NCBI GenBank assembly: GCA_018261615.1
Contig: JAGTSE010000014.1
Span: 1-64,000 of the forward strand
Direction of reading: 5' to 3'
Length of the DNA stretch: 64,000 nt
Origin: Pseudomonadota bacterium
GTDB lineage: Bacteria; Pseudomonadota; Gammaproteobacteria; Enterobacterales; Enterobacteriaceae
The position numbers were made by a program, and so were the translations under genes. Below, piece after piece: positions 31,657 through 41,946 of the stretch. Positions within the stretch are counted from its first letter, which is position 1; every line of letters starts with the position of its first letter. The notes beneath the pieces were generated by a model. That model did not search any database. It saw only the letters and a list, made by a program, of their open reading frames with translations, and had not been told where the DNA came from.

Positions 31657-32568
31657 TTAATCGCCCTCATAATTTGCATTATTTTGCAGACGAAATGCCT
31701 GCGGAGTCAGTTGATAGGCCTGGCGAAAAACTTTGCAGAAATAGCTGGTCTGCGAGAAACCTAAATTGCGCGCAATGCTGGCAATACTCCAGTCACTGTG
31801 ACACAGCATTTCCCGCGCACTCGCCATCCGTTGCTGGTTTACCCAGGCGTTAAAACCAATCCCCTGATATTTTTTAAACAGCTTACTGAAGTAGTACGGG
31901 CTGAGATAGACGTGCGCGGCGACATCTTCCAGCCGTAGCTCATCAGAAAGATGGGCCTCAATGTAGCGCAGCGCTTTTTTCATTTTGCTGTCGTGCGGCC
32001 CCTGATTACGTGCCGGGCGCCCGGTTTCCGGCAGCTGCTGTTGATCTCTAATCACCACGAAATTGATCTGCTTTTTCAGACAGTTTTCAACGATCAACTG
32101 TAACAGCTCTGCCGAAGCCATAATCCGTGAATAGTCCATTTCCGGTACGCTGTGGAAAGCATCCATCAGAACAGGATCCGCCTGCCAGCGATCGTCAACA
32201 CTAAGAATATCCACTAGCTCGACGCCGTTATTGCCGCGCAGGCGAACCTGCCCGCAAAGCACAAAACCGACCAGATGACCAGCAATCACCAGCGGGATAG
32301 AAAAATCCGTTAACCCGGCGTGACAGCGATAGATGCAGGGCTGGTTGGACTTCGAAGCCTCAAAGCCGCCGCAGCGATCGCTCATGCGGCAACGGTCGCT
32401 AAGCTGCGGATGCTGGCGCATCCGTAGGCAGAATAGGGTAAAATTAAATAGCTCGGAAATCTCTTCGCCGTGGATATTCACCACAACAACGGCCAGACCG
32501 GTGGCTTGAGCAAAATCCTGGGCGATTTTATTAATGAGTTCTGAATTGAGCGCACCCGCAGAAATCAT
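31657..32568 (-). CDS. pocR: AraC-family activator PocR
   Basis: The 303-residue regulator has the Salmonella length. It has an N-terminal PocR ligand domain with a Cys-rich part (LSDRCRMSDRCGGFEAS near 75-91, then CIYRCHAGL), and a C-terminal AraC DNA-binding domain with SDELRLEDVAAHVYLSPYYF and NLGFSQTSYFCKVFRQAY. In Salmonella it responds to 1,2-propanediol and activates both pdu and cob. It lies between pduF and the cob leader on the same strand as both. Confidence 0.95.
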   Translation of the reverse strand: MISAGALNSELINKIAQDFAQATGLAVVVVNIHGEEISELFNFTLFCLRMRQHPQLSDRCRMSDRCGGFEASKSNQPCIYRCHAGLTDFSIPLVIAGHLVGFVLCGQVRLRGNNGVELVDILSVDDRWQADPVLMDAFHSVPEMDYSRIMASAELLQLIVENCLKKQINFVVIRDQQQLPETGRPARNQGPHDSKMKKALRYIEAHLSDELRLEDVAAHVYLSPYYFSKLFKKYQGIGFNAWVNQQRMASAREMLCHSDWSIASIARNLGFSQTSYFCKVFRQAYQLTPQAFRLQNNANYEGD

Positions 32569-32603
32569 GATAAAACCTCTCAGTTAATTTTAATTTATTG
32601 TTA

Positions 32604-32730
32604 TATACCCTAAATAATTCGAGTTGCAGGAAGGCGGCGACGCAGTGAATCCCCAGGAGCTTACTCCAGTAAGTGACTGGGGTGAGCGAGGAAAGCCAAC
32701 GCACATGCAACTTGAAGTATGACGAGTATA
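32604..32730. repeat. Enterobacterial intergenic palindromic element, copy A
   Basis: The unit starts TATACCCTAAATAATTCGAG and ends CAACTTGAAGTATGACGAGT. Its outer parts (CGAGTTGCA and TGCAACTTG) are roughly self-complementary, and the middle TTACTCCAGTAAGTGACTGG recurs in the copy at 61757. It is a non-coding, mobile-repeat-like unit in the pocR upstream region. Confidence 0.65.
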
Positions 32731-32848
32731 AATAGGGTAACTTGTTTGCGATTAAGGATATCCCGACAACACCTAATTAATAACCTGCATCGCTAAACAG
32801 AAATCAACATAACAAAAGTCACCCTTCGCTGGGAGGCAATTTATTGCG

Positions 32849-32869
32849 TTCGTGAAAGCAGATCACGAA
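32849..32869. promoter_or_regulatory. Perfect 7-7-7 dyad upstream of pocR
   Basis: TTCGTGA and TCACGAA are exact inverted repeats with seven bases between them. The spacing differs by one base from a CRP site and the half-site is CGTGA rather than TGTGA. It stands about 280 bases before pocR and could be a regulator site. Which protein, if any, binds it is unknown. Confidence 0.3.
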
Positions 32870-33050
32870 ATACACATTATCCTTCTGATTGCCTCTTTGC
32901 TGGCTGCATTCACCCTCCCCGGTCACTCACAAATGTCAGCATCCGGGGATTCACCGCTAAGAGCCTATCCCATTAGGCTCTAGCTCCCTTCGAAAATTGC
33001 GGATCGATCGTGAGCATTAATCTGGTACTACAAAGTATTGCAATAATATT

Positions 33051-33860
33051 TCAGCTCCCCTTTTCATTCAGTTCGCAGCTATTGCAGGGAAGATTTTTGC
33101 CAATCAGATAGCGGTAGCAGGCAGCGCCCGCGCATGCACCAATGATGGGGGCAATAATTGGCACGATGACATAAGGAATTTCACGCCCTCCGGTCATGGC
33201 AACATTGCCCCAGCCGGCAAAGAAAACGAACAGCTTTGGTCCAAAGTCACGCGCCGGGTTCATAGCAAAACCGGTGAGCGGCCCCATTGAGGCACCGATC
33301 ACAGCAACAAGCACCCCAATCAGCAATGGAGCCAGCGGACCACGTGGTACGCCGTTGCCATCATCGGTCAGCGCCATGATCATGCACATCAGTATTGAAG
33401 TAATGATGATTTCCACCAGCGCTGCCTGCCAGACGTTCAGCGCTGCCGCTGGATAAGTCGTGAATAATGCCGCCAGTTGCAGGCTTTCGAGGCTACCGCG
33501 CACCATCTGATGAGCCGCTTCATATTCGAGAAACAGGTTACGATACAGCAAATAGGCAACTGCCGCGCCGCCAAATGCCCCGGCGATTTGCGCCAGGCTG
33601 TAAGGCAGGACTTTACGCCCAGGGAAACAGGCAAACAGCCATAACGCAATGGTGATCGCGGGATTAAGATGCGCGCCGGAAATCCCGGCAGTAAGATACA
33701 CCGCGAGCGAAATACCCAGCCCCCAGATAATGCAAATCTCCCAGAGTCCCAGCGTTGCTCCCGCCACTTTCATGGCGCACAGACAACCGATACCGAAAAA
33801 CATAAACAATCCGGTGCCCAAAAACTCGGCGATGCATTGTGCCTTGAGTGAATCATTCAT
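33051..33860 (-). CDS. pduF: Propanediol diffusion facilitator PduF
   Basis: The 269-residue aquaglyceroporin-type channel has six membrane segments and the two half-helix motifs HLNPAITIALW near 66 and FAMNPARDFGPK near 200. The second shows the Asp typical of glycerol-type channels. It admits 1,2-propanediol across the inner membrane. It is divergent from pduA and upstream of pocR, the Salmonella order. Confidence 0.95.
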   Translation of the reverse strand: MNDSLKAQCIAEFLGTGLFMFFGIGCLCAMKVAGATLGLWEICIIWGLGISLAVYLTAGISGAHLNPAITIALWLFACFPGRKVLPYSLAQIAGAFGGAAVAYLLYRNLFLEYEAAHQMVRGSLESLQLAALFTTYPAAALNVWQAALVEIIITSILMCMIMALTDDGNGVPRGPLAPLLIGVLVAVIGASMGPLTGFAMNPARDFGPKLFVFFAGWGNVAMTGGREIPYVIVPIIAPIIGACAGAACYRYLIGKNLPCNSCELNEKGS

Positions 33861-34383
33861 TATGTCACCTTCCAGGAAGAGTCAGATTTCACCAGCACCG
33901 CTGAAGCTGGCAGCAAAGTACAACGCCGCACACTATAAGAATGTGAAAGTAAAAAGTGTTGGCAACCTCCGGGCAAAATGGCCAAAAAAGTCGTCTGGCA
34001 ATAACATTATATTGCTGTCATTTTTTTATTTTTTCTTACGCGACGGCTAATTCACGAAGGATTATTACCTTCTCGGGATAACATTTTTTTGTTTTTTTCA
34101 TCGTTCTTTTTTCCGTAGCTGCTCACAAAATTATTACGCACGCGCAAATAACATCAGTTATCTATTTTGTCACTTATAAAAATGTAAAAACGCAAAGTCT
34201 AAAACAATTTTTTATTATTCTAAAAAACAAAAATAACAAATTAAATCAGTTAGTTAAAATGAATGATGGCAATTATTTTCCTTTATTGAACCAGGAAGTT
34301 TTTCACGTAATTCCAACTCAGCCATTCTTTCTCCTCGCTTATTTGTATAGTCCAAAAATCAGGACAACCTTATCGAGGTCTTT
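33861..34383. promoter_or_regulatory. pduF-pduA divergent control region
   Basis: These 523 bases are strongly AT-rich and hold no gene. They must contain the promoters for pduF (leftward) and the pdu operon (rightward), and the PocR site known for this position in Salmonella. GAGG at 34375-34378 is the pduA ribosome site. I cannot place the promoters with confidence. Confidence 0.6.
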
Positions 34384-34668
34384 ATGCAACAAGAAGCATT
34401 AGGAATGGTGGAAACCCGGGGATTAACCGCCGCAATTGAAGCGGCCGACGCGATGGTGAAATCCGCCAATGTGCTGTTAATAGGCTACGAAAAAATAGGC
34501 TCTGGCCTGGTCACTGTCGTTGTACGCGGCGATGTCGGCGCCGTGAAAGCAGCAACCGATGCAGGTGCCGCCGCAGCCGCTCAGGTGGGTGAAGTGAAAG
34601 CCGTACACGTCATCCCGCGTCCGCACACTGATGTTGAAAAAATCTTACCGAAGGGAATTAGCCAATGA
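34384..34668 (+). CDS. pduA: Microcompartment shell protein PduA
   Basis: The 94-residue single-BMC-domain protein forms hexamers that tile the shell facets; its pore passes 1,2-propanediol. [34 protein letters not shown] and [15 protein letters not shown] are the BMC hallmarks. It is first in the operon and nearly identical in pattern to PduJ at 40581. It overlaps pduB by four bases. Confidence 0.97.
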   Translation: MQQEALGMVETRGLTAAIEAADAMVKSANVLLIGYEKIGSGLVTVVVRGDVGAVKAATDAGAAAAAQVGEVKAVHVIPRPHTDVEKILPKGISQ

Positions 34669-35471
34669 GTAGCAATGAGCTGGTGGAACAGATCATGGCT
34701 CAGGTAGTCGCCCGTGTGTCGGCTCCGCAGGCCTCCCCCACTGTAACCCATCCAAAACGAGAGACGGCTATGGCAGAAAAAAGCTGCAGTTTAACGGAGT
34801 TTGTCGGCACCGCCATTGGTGACACCGTCGGTCTGGTGATCGCCAATGTAGATAGCGCCTTGCTTGATGCAATGAAGCTGGAAAAACGCTTTCGCTCCAT
34901 CGGCATTCTTGGTGCGCGGACAGGCGCGGGCCCACACATTATGGCGGCCGATGAAGCGGTAAAAGCGACCAACACCGAGGTAGTGAGTATTGAACTGCCA
35001 CGCGACACCAAAGGTGGTGCAGGCCATGGTTCATTAATCCTGTTTGGTGGCAATGACGTCTCCGACGTTAAGCGCGCCATTGAGGTGGCGCTGAAAGAGC
35101 TGGACCGTACCTTTGGCGATGTCTATGCCAACGAAGCCGGACACATCGAACTGCAATATACCGCCCGCGCCAGCCACGCACTGGAAAAAGCCTTCGGCGC
35201 GCCGCTGGGCCGCTCCTGTGGGGTGATCGTCGGCGCTCCCGCATCTATCGGGGTACTGATGGCCGATACCGCGCTGAAATCCGCCAATGTGGAAGTCGTG
35301 GCCTACAGCTCTCCGGCGAAAGGTACCAGTTTTAGTAACGAAGCGATCCTGGTGATCTCCGGCGATTCGGGCGCGGTACGTCAGGCAGTGATATCGGCCC
35401 GGGAAATCGGCAAAACCGTGCTCGGTACGCTTGGCGCGGAACCGAAAAACGACCGCCCGCCCTACATCTGA
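34665..35471 (+). CDS. pduB: Tandem-BMC shell protein PduB (with internal start for PduB')
   Basis: The 268-residue trimeric shell protein has two circularly permuted BMC domains. Residues 3-20 ([18 protein letters not shown]) form the amphipathic N-terminal extension that ties the shell to its enzyme core. A second ATG at 34770 with a GAGAG site gives a protein beginning [11 protein letters not shown], the known short form PduB' lacking that extension. Both forms are expected from this gene. Confidence 0.95.
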   Translation: MSSNELVEQIMAQVVARVSAPQASPTVTHPKRETAMAEKSCSLTEFVGTAIGDTVGLVIANVDSALLDAMKLEKRFRSIGILGARTGAGPHIMAADEAVKATNTEVVSIELPRDTKGGAGHGSLILFGGNDVSDVKRAIEVALKELDRTFGDVYANEAGHIELQYTARASHALEKAFGAPLGRSCGVIVGAPASIGVLMADTALKSANVEVVAYSSPAKGTSFSNEAILVISGDSGAVRQAVISAREIGKTVLGTLGAEPKNDRPPYI

Positions 35472-35489
35472 TAACAGAGAGGCTGTTTC

Positions 35490-37154
35490 ATGAAATCGAA
35501 ACGATTTGAAGCGCTGGCAAAACGCCCTGTTAACCAGGACGGCTTTGTGAAGGAGTGGATTGAAGAAGGCTTTATCGCCATGGAAAGCCCGAACGATCCG
35601 AAACCGTCGATTCGCCTCATCAATGGCGTGGTCACCGAGCTGGATGGTAAATCCGCGAAAGAGTTTGATTTGATTGATCACTTTATCGCCCGCTATGGTA
35701 TCAACCTCGCTCGCGCTGAGGAAGTGATGGCCATGGACTCGGTCAAGCTGGCCAATATGCTGTGCGATCCCAATGTCAAACGCAGTGACATTGTGCCGCT
35801 CACTACCGCAATGACCCCGGCAAAAATCGTCGAAGTGATGTCGCACATGAACGTGGTGGAAATGATGATGGCGATGCAAAAAATGCGCGCCCGCCGTACC
35901 CCGTCGCAACAGGCCCACGTCACCAACGTTAAAGATAACCCAGTACAGATCGCTGCCGACGCCGCCGAAGGCGCGTGGCGAGGTTTTGATGAGCAGGAAA
36001 CCACCGTTGCGGTAGCGCGTTACGCGCCATTCAATGCAATCGCGCTGCTGGTCGGCTCGCAGGTTGGCCGCCCCGGTGTCTTAACGCAGTGTTCGCTTGA
36101 AGAGGCTACCGAGCTGAAACTCGGTATGCTCGGCCACACCTGCTATGCGGAAACCATTTCGGTTTATGGTACCGAGCCGGTCTTCACCGACGGTGACGAT
36201 ACGCCGTGGTCGAAAGGTTTTCTCGCCTCATCTTACGCTTCGCGCGGGCTGAAAATGCGCTTTACCTCCGGCTCCGGTTCTGAAGTGCAGATGGGTTATG
36301 CCGAAGGGAAATCCATGCTGTATCTGGAAGCGCGCTGCATCTACATCACCAAAGCGGCTGGCGTTCAGGGGCTGCAAAATGGTTCGGTAAGCTGCATCGG
36401 CGTACCTTCCGCTGTGCCATCAGGAATCCGTGCGGTACTGGCGGAAAACCTCATCTGCTCAGCGCTGGATCTGGAGTGCGCTTCCAGTAACGACCAGACC
36501 TTTACCCACTCCGATATGCGCCGTACCGCGCGCTTACTGATGCAGTTTCTGCCCGGCACTGACTTTATCTCCTCCGGTTATTCAGCAGTACCGAACTACG
36601 ACAACATGTTCGCGGGTTCCAACGAAGACGCCGAAGATTTCGACGATTACAACGTGTTACAGCGCGATCTAAAAGTGGATGGCGGCCTGCGTCCGGTACG
36701 CGAAGAGGACGTCGTGGCTATTCGCAATAAAGCCGCTCGCGCGTTGCAAGCCGTGTTCGCCGGTATGGGACTGCCGCCTATAACCGATGAAGAAGTGGAA
36801 GCGGCAACTTATGCGCACGGTTCGAAAGATATGCCGGAGCGCAACATCGTCGAAGACATCAAATTCGCCCAGGAAATTATCAATAAAAACCGTAACGGTC
36901 TTGAAGTGGTGAAAGCGCTGGCACAGGGCGGTTTTAACGATGTAGCGCAGGACATGCTCAATATCCAGAAGGCCAAACTCACCGGCGACTATCTGCATAC
37001 CTCCGCCATTATCGTCGGCGAAGGTCAGGTGCTGTCTGCAGTTAACGATGTCAATGATTACGCCGGGCCGGCAACAGGTTATCGCCTGCAGGGCGAACGC
37101 TGGGAAGAGATCAAAAACATCCCGGCCGCCATCGATCCGAACGAACTGGGCTAA
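35490..37154 (+). CDS. pduC: Propanediol dehydratase large subunit PduC
   Basis: The 554-residue alpha subunit of the coenzyme-B12-dependent diol dehydratase has the family length. It is a TIM barrel that holds adenosylcobalamin and substrate. MKSKRFEALAKRPVNQDGFV and the LRFTSGSGSEVQMGYAEG-like block (here KMRFTSGSGSEVQMGYAEG) are typical. It turns 1,2-propanediol into propionaldehyde inside the microcompartment, with PduD and PduE. Confidence 0.97.
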   Translation: MKSKRFEALAKRPVNQDGFVKEWIEEGFIAMESPNDPKPSIRLINGVVTELDGKSAKEFDLIDHFIARYGINLARAEEVMAMDSVKLANMLCDPNVKRSDIVPLTTAMTPAKIVEVMSHMNVVEMMMAMQKMRARRTPSQQAHVTNVKDNPVQIAADAAEGAWRGFDEQETTVAVARYAPFNAIALLVGSQVGRPGVLTQCSLEEATELKLGMLGHTCYAETISVYGTEPVFTDGDDTPWSKGFLASSYASRGLKMRFTSGSGSEVQMGYAEGKSMLYLEARCIYITKAAGVQGLQNGSVSCIGVPSAVPSGIRAVLAENLICSALDLECASSNDQTFTHSDMRRTARLLMQFLPGTDFISSGYSAVPNYDNMFAGSNEDAEDFDDYNVLQRDLKVDGGLRPVREEDVVAIRNKAARALQAVFAGMGLPPITDEEVEAATYAHGSKDMPERNIVEDIKFAQEIINKNRNGLEVVKALAQGGFNDVAQDMLNIQKAKLTGDYLHTSAIIVGEGQVLSAVNDVNDYAGPATGYRLQGERWEEIKNIPAAIDPNELG

Positions 37155-37164
37155 GGGGTGAAGC

Positions 37165-37836
37165 ATGGAAATCAATGAAAAACTGCTGCGTCGGATCGTG
37201 GAAGACGTGCTGGCAGAAATGCAAAGCAGTGATAAAACCGTGTCGTTTAGCGCACCGGTCAGCCGTACACCGCCGACAACGGCAGCATCCGACGAACGCT
37301 TTTTGACCGAGATTGGCGAGGCCAAACCCGGTACGCAGCAGGACGAAGTGATCATTGCCGTGGGCCCGGCGTTTGGCCTTTCGCAAACCGTCAATATCGT
37401 CGGTTTACCGCACAAAAGCATCCTGCGCGAGGTCATTGCCGGTATCGAAGAGGAAGGCGTAAAGGCACGGGTTATCCGCTGCTTTAAATCCTCTGATGTG
37501 GCGTTTGTCGCCGTGGAAGGTAACCGCCTGAGCGGTTCCGGGATCTCAATCGGCATCCAGTCGAAAGGCACCACGGTGATCCACCAGCAGGGTTTGCCGC
37601 CGCTCTCTAACCTTGAGCTGTTCCCGCAGGCACCGCTGCTGACGCTAGAAACCTACCGGCAGATCGGCAAAAACGCCGCGCGTTATGCCAAACGCGAATC
37701 GCCACAGCCTGTCCCCACGCTCAACGATCAAATGGCTCGCCCGAAGTATCAGGCCAAATCCGCCATTTTGCATATCAAAGAGACCAAGTACGTAGTCACC
37801 GGCAAAAACCCGCAAGAGCTGCGCGTTGCGCTTTAA
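37165..37836 (+). CDS. pduD: Propanediol dehydratase medium subunit PduD
   Basis: The 223-residue beta subunit has an amphipathic N-terminal helix ([17 protein letters not shown], residues 3-19), which is the encapsulation peptide that sends the whole dehydratase into the shell. A Rossmann-like part follows and helps bind the corrin. It lies ten bases after pduC. Confidence 0.96.
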   Translation: MEINEKLLRRIVEDVLAEMQSSDKTVSFSAPVSRTPPTTAASDERFLTEIGEAKPGTQQDEVIIAVGPAFGLSQTVNIVGLPHKSILREVIAGIEEEGVKARVIRCFKSSDVAFVAVEGNRLSGSGISIGIQSKGTTVIHQQGLPPLSNLELFPQAPLLTLETYRQIGKNAARYAKRESPQPVPTLNDQMARPKYQAKSAILHIKETKYVVTGKNPQELRVAL

Positions 37837-37848
37837 AAGGACAACACC

Positions 37849-38373
37849 ATGAATGCAGATGTAATTGAATCAATGGTTCGTGATGTGCTGAGCAGGATGA
37901 ACAGCCTGCAAGGCGCCGCGCCTGCCACGGCGGCTCCGGCAACGGGCGGGTCGCAGCATCGGGCGAAAGTTCACGACTACCCACTGGCGAATAAACACCC
38001 GGAATGGGTGAAAACAGCCACCAATAAAACGCTGGATGAGTTGACGCTGGAAAATGTGTTGAGCGGCAAAATTACCGCGCAGGACATGCGTATTACCCCG
38101 GAAACGTTACGCATCCAGGCCGCCATCGCCCGCGATGCCGGGCGCGACAGATTGGCGATGAATTTTGAGCGCGCGGCTGAACTGACGGCCGTTCCGGATG
38201 ATCGCATCCTGGAAATTTATAACGCCCTGCGTCCATACCGCTCCAGCAAGCAGGAACTGCTGGATATCGCCGAGGATCTCGAAAGCCATTATCACGCAAA
38301 GATATGTGCGGCCTTCGTACGCGAAGCGGCAACGCTGTATGTCGAGCGTAAAAAACTCAAAGGCGACGACTAA
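37849..38373 (+). CDS. pduE: Propanediol dehydratase small subunit PduE
   Basis: The 174-residue gamma subunit completes the dehydratase. Its start also has an encapsulation-like helix (DVIESMVRDVLSRM). VHDYPLANKHPEWVKTAT and TLDELTLENVLSGKITAQDM are conserved in diol dehydratases. It follows pduD by 12 bases. Confidence 0.96.
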   Translation: MNADVIESMVRDVLSRMNSLQGAAPATAAPATGGSQHRAKVHDYPLANKHPEWVKTATNKTLDELTLENVLSGKITAQDMRITPETLRIQAAIARDAGRDRLAMNFERAAELTAVPDDRILEIYNALRPYRSSKQELLDIAEDLESHYHAKICAAFVREAATLYVERKKLKGDD

Positions 38374-38391
38374 CCGCCGCAAGGATGATGT

Positions 38392-40227
38392 ATGCGTTAT
38401 ATAGCGGGAATTGATATCGGCAATGCTTCCACCGAAGTTGCGCTCGCCGCGCTGGACGATCGCGGCGCACTGACCATTATTGGCAGTGCGCTGGCAGAAA
38501 CGACCGGCATCAAAGGCACTCTGCGCAATGTGTTCGGCATTCAGGAGGCGTTAAACCGTGCGGTGCTCAATGCCGGGATAGCTGCCAGCGATATCTCGCT
38601 TATCCGCATCAATGAAGCCACGCCGGTCATCGGTGATGTGGCGATGGAGACCATCACCGAAACCATCATCACCGAATCGACGATGATTGGCCACAACCCG
38701 AAGACGCCCGGCGGAGTCGGTCTTGGCGTAGGGCTGACCATTACCCCGCAAGAGTTACTCTCCCGCACGGCGGAGCATCCCTACATTCTGGTGGTCTCTG
38801 ACGCGTTTGATTTCGCGGACATAGCGCAGATGGTCAATGCTTCTGCGCAAGCGGGTTATCGCATCAGCGGGGTGATTTTACAGCGTGACGATGGCGTGCT
38901 GGTGAATAACCGCCTTGACCACCCACTGCCGATCGTTGATGAGGTGCGCTATATCGACCGCATTCCGCTCGGCATGCTGGCGGCGGTTGAAGTCGCCATA
39001 CCAGGCAAAGTGATCGAACACCTCTCCAATCCTTACGGTATCGCTACGGTCTTTTCACTGAGCGCGGAAGAGACAAAAAACATTGTTCCCGTTGCCAGAG
39101 CGCTGATCGGCAACCGCTCTGCGGTGGTGGTGAAAACGCCTTCCGGGGATGTTAAAGCGCGTTCGATTCCCGCTGGCAACATTGAACTGCTCGCCAACGG
39201 CCGTACCGTACGCGTGGATGTTGCAGCAGGCGCCGAAGCAATCATGAAAGCCGTTGAAGGTTGCAGCAGGCTGGATAACGTCACCGGTGAAGCGGGCACC
39301 AATATTGGCGGCATGCTGGAACATGTGCGCCAAACGATGGCCGTGTTGACCAACAAACCGAGCAGCGATGTCCGTATTCAGGATCTGCTGGCGGTGGACA
39401 CAGCCGTACCGGTCAGTGTCACTGGCGGGCTGGCGGGTGAATTTTCACTGGAGCAGGCCGTCGGGATCGCCTCAATGGTGAAATCAGACCGTTTACAAAT
39501 GGCGATGATTGCCCGCGAGATAGAACAAAAGCTACACGTCGAAGTTCAGGTTGGCGGCGCAGAAGCCGAAGCAGCCATCCTTGGCGCACTCACCACGCCA
39601 GGTACCACCCGTCCACTGGCCATTCTCGATCTCGGTGCGGGTTCAACCGATGCATCGATCATCAATGCGCAGAACGAGATCGTCGCCACCCATCTGGCTG
39701 GTGCCGGAGATATGGTCACACTGATCATCGCTCGCGAACTGGGGCTGGAGGATCGTTATCTGGCGGAGGAGATTAAAAAGTTTCCTCTGGCCAAGGTCGA
39801 AAGCCTGTTCCATCTGCGTCATGAAGACGGCAGTGTACAGTTTTTCCCCGCCGCCCTGCCGCCGGAGGTTTTTGCCCGCGTCTGTGTGGTGAAACCGGAG
39901 GCGTTAGTGCCGCTGCCAGGCGATCTGTCGCTGGAAAAAATACGCCAGATCCGCCGTAGCGCCAAAGAGCGCGTCTTTGTCACCAATGCCCTGCGCGCGC
40001 TTCGTCAGGTCAGCCCCACTGGCAACATCCGCGATATTCCGTTTGTCGTGCTGGTCGGAGGGTCCGCTCTCGACTTTGAAGTGCCGCAACTGGTCACCGA
40101 TGCACTGGCCCATTACCGGCTGGTAGCGGGGCGCGGGAATATCCGCACCATCGAAGGTCCGCGTAACGCCGTCGCCACCGGTCTGGTGCTCTCCTGGCAT
40201 AAGGAGCTTGTCGATGGACAACAGTGA
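38392..40227 (+). CDS. pduG: Diol dehydratase reactivase large subunit PduG
   Basis: The 611-residue actin-fold ATPase begins RYIAGIDIGNASTEVALA and has AILDLGAGSTDASIIN and FVVLVGGSALDFEVPQL. With PduH it releases damaged cobalamin from inactive dehydratase so that fresh cofactor can enter. It overlaps pduH by 14 bases. Confidence 0.96.
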   Translation: MRYIAGIDIGNASTEVALAALDDRGALTIIGSALAETTGIKGTLRNVFGIQEALNRAVLNAGIAASDISLIRINEATPVIGDVAMETITETIITESTMIGHNPKTPGGVGLGVGLTITPQELLSRTAEHPYILVVSDAFDFADIAQMVNASAQAGYRISGVILQRDDGVLVNNRLDHPLPIVDEVRYIDRIPLGMLAAVEVAIPGKVIEHLSNPYGIATVFSLSAEETKNIVPVARALIGNRSAVVVKTPSGDVKARSIPAGNIELLANGRTVRVDVAAGAEAIMKAVEGCSRLDNVTGEAGTNIGGMLEHVRQTMAVLTNKPSSDVRIQDLLAVDTAVPVSVTGGLAGEFSLEQAVGIASMVKSDRLQMAMIAREIEQKLHVEVQVGGAEAEAAILGALTTPGTTRPLAILDLGAGSTDASIINAQNEIVATHLAGAGDMVTLIIARELGLEDRYLAEEIKKFPLAKVESLFHLRHEDGSVQFFPAALPPEVFARVCVVKPEALVPLPGDLSLEKIRQIRRSAKERVFVTNALRALRQVSPTGNIRDIPFVVLVGGSALDFEVPQLVTDALAHYRLVAGRGNIRTIEGPRNAVATGLVLSWHKELVDGQQ

Positions 40228-40549
40228 CAACCCGGTGATTGTCATCAACGGCGACGGTAACTACCAGAGTGACTGGCAGGAAGTGCTATGGGGAATCGAA
40301 GAAGAAGGTATTCCCTGGCGCTGGCAGATGTCGCAGGAAGAGGACGTCACTACCAGCGCCTGGCAGGCAGCGAATCAGTCGGCGTTATTGGTGGGCATCG
40401 CCTGCAACAGTCAGCGGCTGGTTATCCATTATCGAAATTTACCTGCATCGGCACCGCTTTTTACGCTGATGCGGCAGGCAGAACCTCAGGCGCGGCGGCG
40501 TGCAGGCAGCAATGCCGCCCGGCTGGTGAAAGGGATACCGTTCCGGTAA
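40214..40549 (+). CDS. pduH: Diol dehydratase reactivase small subunit PduH
   Basis: The product is 111 residues from the ATG at 40214, with GGAGC upstream inside pduG; a TTG two codons earlier is less likely. [24 protein letters not shown] and [18 protein letters not shown] are conserved. It binds PduG and takes the place of PduE during reactivation. Confidence 0.93.
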   Translation: MDNSDNPVIVINGDGNYQSDWQEVLWGIEEEGIPWRWQMSQEEDVTTSAWQAANQSALLVGIACNSQRLVIHYRNLPASAPLFTLMRQAEPQARRRAGSNAARLVKGIPFR

Positions 40550-40580
40550 CCACCTTATCCATCTACAGGAGAATTGCAGA

Positions 40581-40856
40581 ATGAACAACGCATTGGGACT
40601 GGTTGAAACAAAAGGCCTGGTGGGCGCTATTGAAGCCGCCGACGCCATGGTGAAGTCAGCCAACGTGCAGTTGGTTGGCTACGAAAAAATCGGCTCCGGG
40701 CTGGTCACCGTGATGGTGCGCGGCGATGTCGGTGCAGTAAAAGCCGCCGTTGATGCGGGGGCCGCAGCCGCCAGCGTGGTCGGGGAAGTGAAGTCCTGCC
40801 ATGTTATTCCGCGTCCGCATAGCGACGTCGAAGCCATTTTACCGAAATCGGCCTGA
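40581..40856 (+). CDS. pduJ: Microcompartment shell protein PduJ
   Basis: The 91-residue BMC hexamer protein is close in sequence to PduA of this operon ([33 protein letters not shown]). It is a major facet protein and can partly replace PduA. A GGAG site lies before its ATG. Confidence 0.97.
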   Translation: MNNALGLVETKGLVGAIEAADAMVKSANVQLVGYEKIGSGLVTVMVRGDVGAVKAAVDAGAAAASVVGEVKSCHVIPRPHSDVEAILPKSA

Positions 40857-40876
40857 CCGGCTTAAAGGAGTACAGC

Positions 40877-41311
40877 GTGAAGCAATCACTGGGTTTACTC
40901 GAAGTTAGCGGCCTGGCGCTGGCCATCAATTGCGCGGATGCAATGGCGAAAGCCGCGTCCATCACGCTGCTGGGCCTGGAGAAAACCAATGGCTCAGGCT
41001 GGACAGTGATCAAAATCGCCGGTGATGTGGCCTCGGTACAGTCCGCCATTATTACCGGCGCCAGTTTTGCCGAGGCGCATGACGGGCTGGTGGCGCAAAA
41101 AGTGATTGCCCGCCCTGCTGACGGCATCATTCCTGATGTCATGCAGCCGCAGGCGAACGTTCCACTTTTGCCGGAGGCGGCACATGCCCCCGTTACTGCC
41201 ACCGATGACGTATCGTGGGTGACCTGCAATCTCTGTCTTGACCCAGCATGCCCGCGCCAGAAAGGAGAACCGCGCTCGCTCTGCATACATAGCGGCCAGC
41301 GAGGAGAGTAA
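40877..41311 (+). CDS. pduK: Shell protein PduK with C-terminal cysteine motif
   Basis: The 144-residue protein has a BMC domain (residues 1-88) followed by a linker and a Cys-rich tail, CNLCLDPACPRQKG with a further Cys in SLCIHSG, at about 116-135. Such a tail can bind an iron-sulfur cluster or metal. It is a minor shell protein. It is somewhat shorter than the 160-residue Salmonella form, mainly in the linker. Confidence 0.93.
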   Translation: MKQSLGLLEVSGLALAINCADAMAKAASITLLGLEKTNGSGWTVIKIAGDVASVQSAIITGASFAEAHDGLVAQKVIARPADGIIPDVMQPQANVPLLPEAAHAPVTATDDVSWVTCNLCLDPACPRQKGEPRSLCIHSGQRGE

Positions 41312-41313
41312 CC

Positions 41314-41946
41314 ATGGATAAACAGCTTGTCGAAAACGTGGTGACCCAGGTTCTGGATGAGATGCGAACACGCCCGATTCCGCTGGGGATATCTAACCGC
41401 CATATCCATCTGTCGCAGGTCGATTATGACCGCCTGTTTCCGGGGATACCGGTCACGGCGAAAAAAGCGCTGCTGCAACCCAGGCAGTTTGCCGCCGAAC
41501 AAACCGTCACGCTTGCCGGGCCGAAAGGTCAACTGCACAACGTGCGCCTGCTGGGGCCACTGCGCAACGTCAGCCAGGTCGAGATTTCGCGAACCGATGC
41601 GCGCACGCTTGGCCTGCCGGCACCGTTGCGGATGTCCGGTAATTTAAGCGGAACACCGGGTGTGAAGTTGATAAGCCCGTGGGCTGAAATTGAGCTTCCC
41701 GCCGGCGTGATTGTGGCACAGCGCCATATTCATATGTCACCGCTGGACGCACTGGTGCTGCGGGTTTCTCACGGCGATACGGTGAGCGTGGCGATCGAGG
41801 GCAGCGGCCGCCAGACACGCTTTGACGATGTGGCGGTACGCGTTTCCCCCGATATGCGGCTTGAAATGCATATCGACACCGATGAGGCAAACGCCGCCGG
41901 AGCTGACGATCCCAACGCCTTTGCCCGGCTGGTGAGACACCCATGA
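41314..41946 (+). CDS. pduL: Phosphate propanoyltransferase PduL
   Basis: The 210-residue enzyme exchanges CoA for phosphate on propionyl-CoA, recycling CoA inside the shell. An encapsulation helix (QLVENVVTQVLDEMR) opens it. The zinc ligands are visible in ISNRHIHLSQ near 28 and in AQRHIHMSPLDAL near 135. It overlaps pduM by four bases. Confidence 0.96.
   Translation: MDKQLVENVVTQVLDEMRTRPIPLGISNRHIHLSQVDYDRLFPGIPVTAKKALLQPRQFAAEQTVTLAGPKGQLHNVRLLGPLRNVSQVEISRTDARTLGLPAPLRMSGNLSGTPGVKLISPWAEIELPAGVIVAQRHIHMSPLDALVLRVSHGDTVSVAIEGSGRQTRFDDVAVRVSPDMRLEMHIDTDEANAAGADDPNAFARLVRHP

Noticed and set aside
32849..32869. CRP site upstream of pocR
   Set aside because: Half-sites are CGTGA/TCACG with a seven-base spacer; CRP needs TGTGA-N6-TCACA. 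I list it only as an unassigned dyad.
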